In this document: piece by piece, positions 36,057 to 46,182 of the stretch | Layout: every line of letters starts with the position of its first letter | Numbering within the stretch: the first letter of the stretch is position 1 | From: Boswellia sacra | Lineage: Eukaryota; Streptophyta; Magnoliopsida; Sapindales; Burseraceae | Reading direction: 5' to 3' | Assembly (NCBI GenBank): GCA_013180625.2 | Contig: SNVD02011501.1 | Location: 1-64,000, forward strand | Length of the DNA stretch: 64,000 nucleotides | Notes under the pieces: model-generated | Databases searched by the model: none | Told to the model about the DNA's origin: nothing | Seen by the model: the letters and a program-made list of their open reading frames with translations, nothing else | Made by a program: the position numbers and the translations under genes

Positions 36057-36926
36057 TAGGGGTAGAAATTCGGGTTCACGAGTTGTGTCGAGTTGTGATA
36101 CGACAAATATTAGTGCAACCCGAACACGACCCGTTAATTATTCGTGTCAAGGAGACCTAACCTGAACATGACCTAATTATTAAACTGGTGACATAGCACA
36201 ACACACGAACACGAATAATAAATAGGTCATTTTCGTGTTAGGTACAAATATGACCCATTTAATACGACTATGATGCGTTTAAATATTTGATATGTTTTAC
36301 AAATACGATTACGATACGTTTAAATGATTAACACGATTATAACACGATTAAGCATTACAATTTTCAACCTATTTTAGTACTTTTAAATTAAAAAGTAATA
36401 TTAAGAAAATATTCAAAATTTATCCACAATACAATAAAAAATTTACTAAATATCAAGTCCCATACAAACTTCAAATACAATTTAACTAAAAAAAAAATCC
36501 ATCGCATCTCTTTAATTATTAAACAACCTACGAAAAAAATATGTAAAAAATTTAAGGGTAGTTCAAGATCATATCAAAATTAATAATAATAACAATAACA
36601 ACAATAATAATAATAATAATAATAATAGAACCTTAAATTTAAACATCTAATAAACATATAATGAATTTTAAAATTAATTGGTATTTATAATTGTGTCACT
36701 TTAAAAATAATTGTGTTAATCCATGTTAGTTGTACTATCTTATTTTATTAGTGTTGATCGTGTCATAAACGGGTTCGTGTCACCCGCGGGTGCAATCCCT
36801 CAGTCCGACAAGACCCGATTATTAAATGGGTTGAAAATTTTGACCCAAACACGACCCAAACATGATTAAGACAAACCCAAACCCGCTAATTTCCATGTCT
36901 TGCCATGTAAAAAATTTCCACCCCTA
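36057..36926. mobile_element. hAT-type MITE with ACACGA-rich interior (copy 1)
   Basis: An 870-bp element with termini TAGGGGTAGAAATT and AATTTCCACCCCTA and a perfect 8-bp target duplication ATCCTATA (36049-36056 and 36927-36934), the hallmark of hAT transposition. The interior is full of short motifs such as AACACGA, ACCCGTT and ATTATTAAA in both orientations. No transposase. The related copy is at 56157-56922. Confidence 0.9.
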
Positions 36927-37098
36927 ATCCTATATGATCATTTAGCCTATCTTTAGTATTATATTCAATTAAAGTCTAACTTAATTGATTGACCATCTAT
37001 TATCCTTTTACAACATATAATAAAGTTTGTGAAAATTTCAAAATCAAAGAGAGCTTTGTGAGATTTCAACAAACCTCAAAGGAAATCTATGAGATTTA

Positions 37099-38470
37099 TG
37101 TTGGGATTATAATGGGAAAAACCAAAATAAATTAACAAGCACAAATAATAACCAAGAAAGAGTAAAATAGAACACAAGAATTTACTGTGGTTCAGCTTCT
37201 TGCCTATATCCACAAGACGAAATCCGAAATTAACTTCCACTATTAAAATGATGAGATTATAAAGCAATACCTCCCAAGAGAATCTTGAGGAACTCAACCT
37301 TATATCCTTTTGCCACCCAAGTACTTCCAACTTCTATATTAGAGACAACTAGTGATGAGCCTAAGAAAAAACTCTTTCTTTAACTCTCTCTTTTTTCTTT
37401 ACTTGTAATTGTGTCTATTGTCTCTTACTTAGAAGTCTATTTATATAGTGCCTAAACCTAGGGATGACAATTTGATCGGTCAGGGCTGGAGATCCGGAAA
37501 ATTCAAACGTCTGGGGCCGGTAATAACCCGAAAAGCCGAGGAATTTGGCCGAGGCCGGGGCCGCGGACCCGGAATTAAATCCGGGGGATGCAATTAAAAT
37601 TTTGAAATTATGTCAAATAAAATTCATATCCCTTAAGTTGTAATACTTACTTCTAGCCCCTTATGTAAAACTAAACCCATTTTCTAATTTTTTTTAAACC
37701 AGCCCAATGCGCAAAGCCCGGCCCAACAACCCAAAGCCCAGCCAATGCCATAATTTGAAAAAATAAATGAAGAATTCGCTCTAGCCACAGCTTGAACCCG
37801 TGCCCTTTAGCATATTTAAACAACATAACACATACTACCACTAGGCTACAGCTCCTTTTTGCTTAAACTTTTGAGTCTCAAAAGACATATTATATTAAGG
37901 CTAGCCCATGCCATAGTTTAAAAATTAAATGAAGAATTGCTCCAACAAGCTCGAACCCGCGTCCTACTCCATATTCAAACAACGCAATACTAGTGGGCCA
38001 AAGCCCTCTTTGCATAAACTTATGAGTACCACATATATATAGTAAATTAGAAAGTTTCAAAATTTTTAAAAAATTGTACAACCCGGGTTTTAATCTCGGG
38101 TTATTAGAAAACCCGGCCCTGCCTGGGGTGCCCTGGCCCTGGGAAAAAAATTTCGGGGAATTTCTTAGGGGGTCAGATTCAAAAATTGAATGTCGGGGCC
38201 GGGGCCGGGGACCGTCAACCCCGGCCCCGGCCCCAGCCCCGGGTTTCGCCATCCCTACCTAAACCTTGTACAAGGTATATTCTATTGGGATAAGGAATTA
38301 GTCTGAGTTCATAAGTATTTTTCTTTAATAATTAGTTTTCCTAGTTCCATCAACCATTTAGTAGATGGATTCCTTTTCCAATTAGGACTCTGATTTCTTA
38401 ATTAATTAATAATTATTCAATCCCACATGGATTGAAAATCCTAATATAACTAGGACTCTAAAAATGTCCC
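37099..38470 (-). repeat. Probable 3' LTR of copia C, split by a MITE
   Basis: Starts TGTTGGGATTATAATGGG on the plus strand and includes the 37459-38257 MITE. The inner edge is set near a polypurine-like tract (complement of CCCCCTCCCATCC at about 38467-38480). Only one LTR is present, so the ends are approximate. Confidence 0.5.
37459..38257. mobile_element. GC-rich hAT-type MITE with internal duplication
   Basis: A 799-bp element with ends TAGGGATGACAATT and GTTTCGCCATCCCTA and a perfect 8-bp duplication CCTAAACC (37451-37458 and 38258-38265). The termini are rich in GGGGCCGG/CCGGCCCC tracts. Two related blocks of about 160 bp (about 37720-37890 and 37900-38050) share CCATGCCATA-type starts, a TTGAACCCG/TCGAACCCG motif and GCATAAACTTATGAG-type ends. 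No transposase. Confidence 0.88.
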
Positions 38471-38499
38471 CCTCCCATCCATGAGGGAGGAACATTTTT

Positions 38500-40964
38500 G
38501 AGAACTTCATCACTCAAAGCTCATGCTTGCTAATAGAATGCAGTACTCTAGCTTTTGCTTAGGAACAATCTTGGTCATCATGTCAAAAACATTATTGCTA
38601 GTGTGAATGTTTCTTAGTTGTAACAACTACTTGTCAATTGCCTCATCCATCAAGTGGAATCTCACATCAGTATTTTTCATGCGAGAATGATATGGAGAAT
38701 TCTTGCTCAAGTTTAAAGCTTTTTTTTTTGGAAAAAATTACGCTCAAGTTTAAAGCACGTTGACTATCACAACGAACTACATATTCTTCTTATGTCAAAC
38801 TCAACTCTTGGAGAAAACTCTTGATCCATAACATCCCTTTGCTTGCCTCAGTGATAGCAATGTACTTTACCTCAGATATAGACAAAGCAACACATTTTGC
38901 AATTTAGACTACCAAGATATAGCTTCCCCTACAAAAGTAAATAGGTATCTTAAGATAGATTTTCTATTGTCAAAGTCACCAGCCATGTTAACATTAGTGA
39001 AAGCTTCCAAGATAGGTTTGGAATCACCAAATCCTAAGCACAACTTTGAACTTCTTTTTAGGTGTTAAAGATCCATTGCATTGCTTCTCAATGTTCTTTT
39101 CCAAGATTGGAAAGAAATCTGCTACCACTCCTACTACATGTGCTTTGTCAGCTTGAGTACAAACCACAACATACATAAGACTACCAACTGCAAAGGAGTA
39201 AGGTATGACCCCATGTTTTTCCTTTTCCTTCTTCAGTAGAAGAACACAACTTCTTACTAAGCTTGAAATGATTAGCCAATAGAGAATTAACTGCCTTAGC
39301 TCCTTTAATATTAAACCTTTCAAGCACTCATTCAATGGACTTCTCTTGTGATAACCAAAGCCTTTTAGCTTTTCTATCACGAACAATTTGTATTTTTAAA
39401 ATTTGTTTCGCTAGCCCTAAGTCTTTCATATCGAAAGTTTTAAACAATTTTGTCTTCGATTGGCATATCTGTTTGATGTTTGGCCCTATAATTAGCATAT
39501 CATCAACATAGAGCAGTAATGAAATTACCACCAAAAAACTTCTAATATAAACATATGGGTCAACTGTGGTTCTCTTGTATTCATGACCCACCATAAAGGA
39601 GTTGAACTTCTTGTACCACTATGTTGGTGCTTGCTTTAACCCATATAGGCACTACTTTAGTTTGCAAATGAGGTTTTCTTTCCCCTTTACTTTAAATTCT
39701 TCCAGCTATTCAATGTAAATTTCTTCTTCAAGATCTCCATGAAGACATGTAATCTTCACATTTAATAGTTCTATTTCAAGATTCAAACTAGCTATCAAGG
39801 TAAATATAATTTGAATAGAAGTGATTTCTACAATTGGTAAAAAGATTTCATCAACTTCAATTCCTTTCTTTTGCCCAAATCCTTTGACCACCAAACAGGC
39901 TTTATACTTCATCAAGTTTTCATTGCCATCCCTGCTCAACTTGAATACCCATTGATTCTTAAAAGCTTAAAGTAACTTTCAAAACCATGCTTGTCTAAAG
40001 CGACTTTAGACATAAGATTAAGGCACAAATCAAGACCATGTTTTACATCTTTAAGTATCATCTTACATCCAACATCATTCTCTATATGTATGTCACTTAT
40101 TTCCATGATCATGGAATCACTAGTATTCCTAATCTTCACTGTATCAAGGTCACTAGCTTTGCATATGGTAAACAATTCCAAGTTAGGAGTAGCATGATAG
40201 GATGTAACTGTATTGATAACCCATTCAACAGTTTGGTTATCTATATTTAGGCACTCTTCTTCCATAAAACGAGAGAATATTTTCATCTTCTTTGGTTATG
40301 GCTGCAGTGACATTCTTGTTGTCATCATTCTGATTACCCTCATTGTACTCCCTTTTCCATATTTAGCACTGCTTCTTCATATGTCTTTTTTTGCCACAAT
40401 GATAACACTTACCTTTTATTCTTGACTTCGACCTATTTCTTAACTACCCATGATCCTTCTGCCCTCTATTCTTACTTCTTCCTCTATTATCAGTGACAAA
40501 GACTTTGGCATTATCTGATCTTGCAACCTTTCTTCTTGTTTCTTTATTGAACACACCATTTTTAACAATTTTTGTAGATAAAACACCCTTAGGAGCAGAG
40601 TTATTTATGGTCACTACGAAAATCTCTAAGTTATTTGGCAAGGGGCTCAATAGCATCAAAGATTGTAGTTAATCATCAATTTTCATATTCATGGTAGCCA
40701 ATTGATTGATTATGCTTTGGAAGTTATTTAAGTGTTTAGTTATAGTAACACCTTCCCTATTCAGATTGTTGAGCTCTTTAAACAATAGTGTCTTCTTTGT
40801 AGCAGTTTTCTTCTAAAATAAGGATTTTAACTTTGTGAAAGAATTTGAGCATTAGTTTCATTAGACACATGGTGAAAAACACTATCATCCACCCATTGCC
40901 TGATAGTACCAATTGCTTTCCTTTTCAACTTTAGCCAATCTTTGTTTTTCATATCTTCTAGCTT
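38500..40964 (-). pseudogene. Copia C gag-pol remnants
   Basis: Minus-strand pieces in order from high to low coordinates. Gag N-terminal part (40827-40960, DWLKLKRKAIGTIRQWVDD); zinc knuckle near 40390 (CYHCGKKRHMKKQC); a protease-like segment (39936-40286, WVINTVTSYHATPNLELF, with Asn where the catalytic Asp of a DTAS-type motif is expected); RT start (39706-39939, KACLVVKGFGQKKGI); RT with catalytic LLYVDDMLIIG (39328-39594); and an RNase H piece (38760-38900, SEVKYIAITEASKGMLWIK). Many stops and shifts. Confidence 0.75.
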
Positions 40965-41901
40965 ACCTTGAAGGAGAAAGAAGATTTTCAAAGAGGAGGA
41001 ACTACAATTCCAAGAAGATTCATCTACAAAGAAGATTTTCAAAGAATTTGCTAAGTTCTTTCTTTCCTTTTCAATTCTGGAATTTCTCTGTATTGTATTT
41101 GTTATTCTGATTGAATATGTGTAACTAAATCTGAATTGGTTGAGGGTGATTTCAAAGCCCTTGATATGGATTTTGTGAGTTGATTGTGTAAGAAATTGTT
41201 ATCCAATTCTCTAATTGAAGTTGCTTGTATTTTCCCATATCTAATGCTTATGATTGCTTACTGATTGTATTTGGAATGGCCAACTGAATATAATCTGTTG
41301 TTGTCTATTGCTAGATTAGAAATCTTGATCCGTAATTGTCATGAATTTCCAATCATTAGTAGCAAAATTGTGATCAGAGATTGCAATTGGAAAATACAAC
41401 CTAGGTTAAATAATTTGAACTTGTGTGATTATTGCTTAGATCAACCTATCTTTCTCATCGTAATGCTTCTATTGAATTAAACTTAGAGAGCTTGTTCTAG
41501 GTTGTTTAATGGATAGAGATTAAATAAAGAGCTTGTTTTATTTAACAACAAAGTAAGGAAAGATTGGGATAACAGAGCTTGTTGTTATCTACGGTTGATA
41601 ACTTCAATGCTGTAATTGGATTACAATTCTATGTTAATTCACAAATTCATATCTTGTGGCAGAGAATGAACTCTTAACCAAGTGTCTCTCATTGATTTTT
41701 CACTCCATTTTACTTTGTGTTGTGTTATTGTACATTTACATTAATATTTTATTTAGTTAATCCATCAACAAAACCCCCCCATTTATTCTGTTGTTGCTTT
41801 TGAATAACAAATTCAATTAGAATCAATCCTCGTGGGAACGATATCTACTTATCACTTTATTACTTGTGCGACTAGTATACTTGCTAGTTTCGAACGCATC
41901 A
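40965..41901 (+). repeat. Ty3/gypsy LTR (LTR-1), 5'-truncated, sense on plus strand
   Basis: Reverse-complement match to 46183-47105 over its whole length, ending TTCGAACGCATCA at 41901, the 3' end of the LTR. The first roughly 480 bp of the LTR are missing, and the left edge abuts copia C gag. What follows 41901 is LOG-like sequence, not a primer binding site, so this behaves as a 3' or solo LTR. Confidence 0.82.
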
Positions 41902-42432
41902 CCTGCAGTTGAAGCTGTAACCAGGATTTGCCTCGCCGACTGTGAGATGAAGTTTTTTTCTACTGCTTGATCAAGAAAAGACAACAAACCATCAAAAAAT
42001 TATTGACATTTAACAAACCAATGGGTTTCCGATGAATGTTTAGCTGTGCCCAAGAGGTGATTTGAAATATCTCCTCTAATATACCATAACCACCGGCAAA
42101 GCTATAAATGCATCAGATTTAATGACCATATGTGCAATACGCTCATGCATACTAGAAACCTGTAACTCTTTCCCCATGGTGTTGCCTACGATATCTCGTA
42201 CAGCTAATGGTTTAGGGATAATGCCGAGAACTTTGCTTCCTCCTACGGATGCAGCTGTCGACACACACCCCATTAACCCAAGACTACCCCCTCCATAAAT
42301 CAAATTAATACCCCTCGCAGCTAAGGTCCTACCAAGATCAAGAGCTGCTGTGGTAAACTCTCCATCTTTACCAAATTGCGATCCGCAAAATACGCATATA
42401 TTGCGGAATCGCCGCATTGGTGTTTTCTCCAT
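41902..42432 (-). pseudogene. LOG-like cytokinin-activating enzyme pseudogene, uninterrupted by introns
   Basis: From the ATG complementary to 42430-42432 the frame encodes RFRNICVFCGSQFGKDGEF, then NLIYGGGSLGLMGCVS, GIIPKPL and [20 protein letters not shown]. This is the N-terminal two thirds of LONELY GUY phosphoribohydrolases, which release active cytokinin bases from their nucleotides. At about 42082-42086 one base is missing in the PGGYGT-EE substrate motif. Past it the shifted frame continues with [10 protein letters not shown], with Ile replacing Thr, then [15 protein letters not shown] and SARQILVTAS, where homology stops at the gypsy LTR. No intron interrupts it, whereas plant LOG genes as I recall have several, so a processed copy is likely. 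Confidence 0.78.
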
Positions 42433-42568
42433 TTCTACAAGTGCTCTAATCTTGTGTAAGACACGTTAGATATTATGCTTTTCAATTGCAAGACAGGTTA
42501 TGGAATGACATATGAAAATATGCAGAATGTATATATACACCCATAAAACTCTCAAATTTTGACACATG

Positions 42569-42825
42569 GGGACATACTTTCGGTGGGGGTTGCTCGATGC
42601 AGATTTATCTCCCCAAGATTTGAAAAAATGAGATAAGCTTTCGGCGAGGTTTGACAAAACCTACACACTTGTCTCCCACGTGAAGCATGGAAAATGGAGA
42701 TACACTTTCGGCGGGGGTTGACAAAACCCCCACACTTGTCTCCCACGTGAATGAAAAATGGAGATATACTTTCGGCGGAGGTTGACGAAACCTCCGCACT
42801 TGTCTCCACGTGTGCTTATGACATG
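42569..42825. repeat. Tandem ~65-bp repeats, each with a hairpin and a CACGTG box
   Basis: Three units start at 42628, 42694 and 42758, with a diverged unit before them at about 42569. Each has CTTTCGGCG, an inverted repeat around a GACAA/GACGA loop, CACTTGTCTCC and a CACGTG core. Stems: AGGTTT/AAACCT in unit 1, GGGGGTT/AACCCCC in unit 2, GCGGAGGTT/AACCTCCGC in unit 3. The sequence lies directly upstream of the LOG-like frame, on the minus strand, so the CACGTG boxes could be promoter G-boxes carried with it. Confidence 0.8.
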
Positions 42826-43041
42826 GGGTAGTCATATGGTTTGTCAAAAAAAAACTTAAAATTTGAAACAAACAAAATCAACAAACAACAAAAACACAAA
42901 GACAACATTGATAATCAGATCAAACGAAACAAGAAGAAAATAAAATTCGACAACAACAACACACATTCAAATATACCAGTAGTTGTGATTGTGGCTCACA
43001 TCTTCCTCTGGTTTTACGTCTAGTAACGGCTGAAACGCCTT

Positions 43042-43596
43042 CTATGAGTCAGGGATTTGCTTCCCATCCAGTTTTCTTATAAACTGGCAAACAGGGTCGT
43101 TTTTAGTCAGATTCCCTAGACTATGATGCTGCAATTCATCACGAAATTGTGTCCATAGATTAAGCAATTCACGCTGAACAAGTCCACAAGAATGTGACTC
43201 GAGAGTTAACAAAACATTATCCAGAGATTCATTACTCAAACCATTCTTAATAAATGAAAGTTTATCTTCTCTATTCCTGGACGCAAAACCTAATGAAAGA
43301 CAAGTCTTGTTACAATTCCATCTAGCACATTTATAACATACTTGTAACCTTTTCGCACTTCCCCTCTTGGCGTAGTAGCTCTTTCCTAGACCAGGCATGT
43401 ATTTTGCGAGATTAATGTCCGGCTCACCGGACAATCTCACCTTGGCTTCCATAAGCCATCGGATATCAGCAGGCACATTTAGGAGCATCAATGCCCAAAG
43501 TCTAGTCATCCGTACTTTATAAATTTTAAACACAGCATTTTGAGGAAGTGAAGGGGAATATTTACGAAGGTTCGATAGAAAGATATCAGCATCCAT
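43042..43596 (-). CDS. Unrecognised ORF with a CX2CX4CX3C motif
   Basis: A 184-codon open frame (MDADIFLSNLRKYS...), not recognised. The middle carries CYKCARWNCNKTC, which could bind a metal ion. The C-terminal half looks helical (NVLLTLESHSCGLVQRELLN). Upstream on the same strand, near 43625-43735, a further coding-like stretch (QQLEETFKRELKQLFEG) with coiled-coil character ends at a GTAATA donor-like site, so the ORF may be the second exon of a longer gene. It sits between the gypsy gag-protease remnant and the LOG-like copy, where post-pol ORFs lie in some gypsy elements. It could equally be a captured host exon. Confidence 0.4.
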   Translation of the reverse strand: MDADIFLSNLRKYSPSLPQNAVFKIYKVRMTRLWALMLLNVPADIRWLMEAKVRLSGEPDINLAKYMPGLGKSYYAKRGSAKRLQVCYKCARWNCNKTCLSLGFASRNREDKLSFIKNGLSNESLDNVLLTLESHSCGLVQRELLNLWTQFRDELQHHSLGNLTKNDPVCQFIRKLDGKQIPDS

Positions 43597-43979
43597 TGAA
43601 GAGAAGAAAAGGAGAGATATTACCGATAATGCGATTGAGTTTGTTCTTCTCCCAGATATGCACGTTTCAAACCTTCGAACAATTGCTTCAACTCCCGTTT
43701 GAATGTTTCCTCAAGCTGTTGCACAACTGAACTCGAAGCACGGAATAATCAAATTAAACACAAGAAAAGAAAAGAAAATAGAGACACATAAAAGAAATAA
43801 AAACACAAGAGCAAATAAAAGTCAAAAACAAACAACCAAGCAAATGAGACAAATGGCAAAGAGAGATAAAACCTGATCAATTATAATAGCCCATGAGAGG
43901 AATCTCCTCGAAACACAAAAAGTGATCAATACTACCTTCTTTTCTTTGTCTCTTTTTATTTATATTTCAAAAACATTGG

Positions 43980-44935
43980 GTTGCCTCCCAATAAGCGCTT
44001 GGTTTAACGTCCTCAGCCCGACGTTGGTTTCATCATGGCAGGGTCCAATCTCCGCTGTGCTTCTCTAGTGGGCTTGGGTCCTTCTTCCAACAAGAATTGG
44101 TGCATGGATATGGCTGGGCCTTGGATGTTAGCAATCGTCCACCCAATAGCTATTTTGTGATCTGTAAGTATTCGGACGAGTTTCTCTTCTTGTATTCGTG
44201 GAAGGCCCATTTTCATTGTAATTGACAAAGTACCATTCTCACCCAAGAATCCATGATTCAAATGATCTGGAAGTGACTTAAGCTCCACGGTATTGGCCTT
44301 CATCACAGAAGAGAGAAATTTCATATTAGATAAAGGAAATTGAATGCATGAAACATCATACCTATTTGTAGTTATGGCTATGGTCTTATCTAAGCATGCC
44401 ATAGCTTCCTCCAATTCTTTGGACATTTGTATCAACCTTCTTGGTTCTTTGGAATTTTCTGTCCCTATAAGCTCATTAATAGCCATTTCCAATCCATCCT
44501 TGCGAGTTAACTCAAAATATTGTTGTGGCAAAGAATCAATAATGTCAACTGCAAAAACAGAATGCAAGTTACTAGGGTACCTCATTGACTCGAAAATATT
44601 GAAACAGATCATTTTGCCATCAAACTCTATGACGAGAGTGTCATCATGAACATCAATCTTGGTTCTAACAGTTTTCGAGAATGGTCTCCCTAAAAGAATC
44701 GGAGTTGGATTAGGAGATGTATCATCCTCTACTTCAAGGACATAGAAGTTTGCTGGGAAAACCAATTGATTCACCTGCACAAGCACATCTTCCACAACTC
44801 TTTTGGCATATGCATTAAAATGATCAGCAAGTTGAATGGTAATACCAGTTTTCGCAAAAGGTCCAAGATTTAAAGAAGCATAAATAGAATATGGCATGAC
44901 ATTAATAGATGCTCCTAAATCTAATATAGCTCTTT
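43980..44935 (-). pseudogene. Ty3/gypsy protease and start of RT region (gypsy element)
   Basis: Open frame 44013-44897, continuing upstream to gag. It contains the retropepsin-like part (MPYSIYASLNLG, GVVEDVLVQV-like, then PILLGRPFSKTVRTKIDVH) and the pre-RT linker IGWTIANIQGPAISMHQFLL with EAQRRLDPAM, typical of Athila/Tat-type elements. Directly after this the frame ends. The sequence TTGGGAGGCAACCCAATG (near 43975 on the minus strand), usually found downstream of pol in such elements, follows at once. RT, RNase H and integrase are therefore absent by internal deletion. Confidence 0.8.
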
Positions 44936-46105
44936 AAACTTGGTATTACCAATGGTGCATGGAATGATGAACGTACCTGGATCTTTGCATTTTGGAGGAA
45001 TTTTTCTTTGCAATACAGCTGAAACATTTTCCCCCACACTTACTTTCTCATTTCCCTTCAACTTTCTCTTGTTGGTGCATAACTCCTTGAAAAATTTTGT
45101 ACAACAAGGTACTTGCTCGATAGCATCCAGAAGTGGTACATTTACCTCGATTTTGTGACAAGTTTCCAGGATTTTTTGTTCTTGTTCCTCCTTCTTTGAT
45201 TTTGCAAATCTGCTAGGAAATGGTGGAGGAGTAACATAAGAAGGAATTTGAGTTTCAAGATCGACCTTAGAAGATGATGTGTTGTTCATGGTGGAAGTGG
45301 TGTCATCTCCTTCATCATTTTGTGATTTCTTTGTCAGGTTTTGGATACTTGCCCCAGTTTCCATTTGCTCTCCATTTCGAATTTGCTCTCCACTTCGCAA
45401 AGTTATCGCACAATCATTCTCTCTTGGATTGATCACCGTTTGAGAAGATAATTATTCTGAGCATTGGCCCTCGAATTTGCTCATGCTAGTAGCCAATTGT
45501 CCCATTTGATTGGCCAGGTTTTGGATACTTTCCCCAGTTTCCTGCTGGAATTGCATTGTGTTAGTGGCAAGTGCATTAACAATATCCTGGAGTGACATAC
45601 CTGAGTTTTCTGGAGCTGGTTGCGGTGCTGGATGTGGCATTGGTGGTGGTTGCATTTGAAAAGGTTGCTGCACTCTAGGTTGATTGAAACCTTGTGGCCG
45701 ATTTGGTATCACATTTGGAGTGATTGGTTGATGATTCCAGTAACTGAAATTATGTTGATCTTCCCATCCAGCATTGTAAGTGCTAGAGAAAGGATCATAC
45801 CATTGCCTTGTTTGTCCTGGAAATCCACCCATGGCATTGGCTTGTTCCATATATTCTTCTTGTAAAGTTGGATACATGTCGATTGGATGCTCCATCATAG
45901 AATATACCCCACATGCATAAGATTTCTGCATATGTCCTACAGCCATGTTTTCTACAAGAGAGGTTAGCTCAGAAAGTTGTTGTTCAATGTTCGGAGTGCT
46001 TACCTCATTTACTCTCCATGGTACTTGTGGCTCAAATCCGCTATTGAATTGATAGAAGTTTACTGCCATGTTGTCTAAACACAAACAATCATAAAAGAAA
46101 AACAA
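44921..46105 (-). pseudogene. Ty3/gypsy gag C-terminal part
   Basis: Two frames, 45452-46105 and 44921-45436, separated by a stop. They encode the Athila-type gag tail: NAMGGFPGQTRQWYDPFSST, then NAGWEDQHNFSYWNH, a Pro/Gln-rich stretch, and KFFKELCTNKRKLKG followed by VSAVLQRKIPPKCKDPGTF. The N-terminal nucleocapsid-forming part of gag is missing: the frame starts close to the primer binding site with only the C-terminal portion. The element is a deletion derivative dependent on others. Confidence 0.78.
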
Positions 46106-46158
46106 AGAAAATATGAATCAACAATGAAAACAAAATAACAAATCGATTAGAAAATCAA

Positions 46159-46176
46159 TCCCCGGCAACGGCGCCA
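46159..46176 (-). other. Gypsy primer binding site
   Basis: The minus strand reads TGGCGCCGTTGCCGGGGA, the standard primer site of Athila/Tat-type gypsy elements, six bases from the LTR end. Confidence 0.88.
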
Positions 46177-46182
46177 AAAACT

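Larger units (their letters stand above)
37099..40964 (-). mobile_element. Decayed Ty1/copia element, copia C (5' part lost)
   Basis: A minus-strand copia with its 3' LTR at about 37099-38470 (interrupted by a MITE) and pol/gag remnants up to about 40964. There the sequence changes abruptly into a Ty3/gypsy LTR. Its pol motifs differ from copia A and B (closer to the Tnt1/Retrofit style), so it is another lineage. No 5' LTR or primer site remains. Confidence 0.75.

Noticed and set aside
37740..38000. tRNA gene suggested by TCGAACCCG-type motifs in the GC-rich MITE
   Set aside because: No cloverleaf or matching acceptor stem could be built; the motif is only B-box-like.
41233..41901. LTR-1 as the 5' LTR of the gypsy gag-protease unit
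   Set aside because: It is in the opposite orientation and has no primer binding site after it.
43042..43596. Calling the cysteine-containing ORF a gypsy env-like protein
   Set aside because: No signal peptide, membrane segment or recognisable family motif; position alone is not enough.
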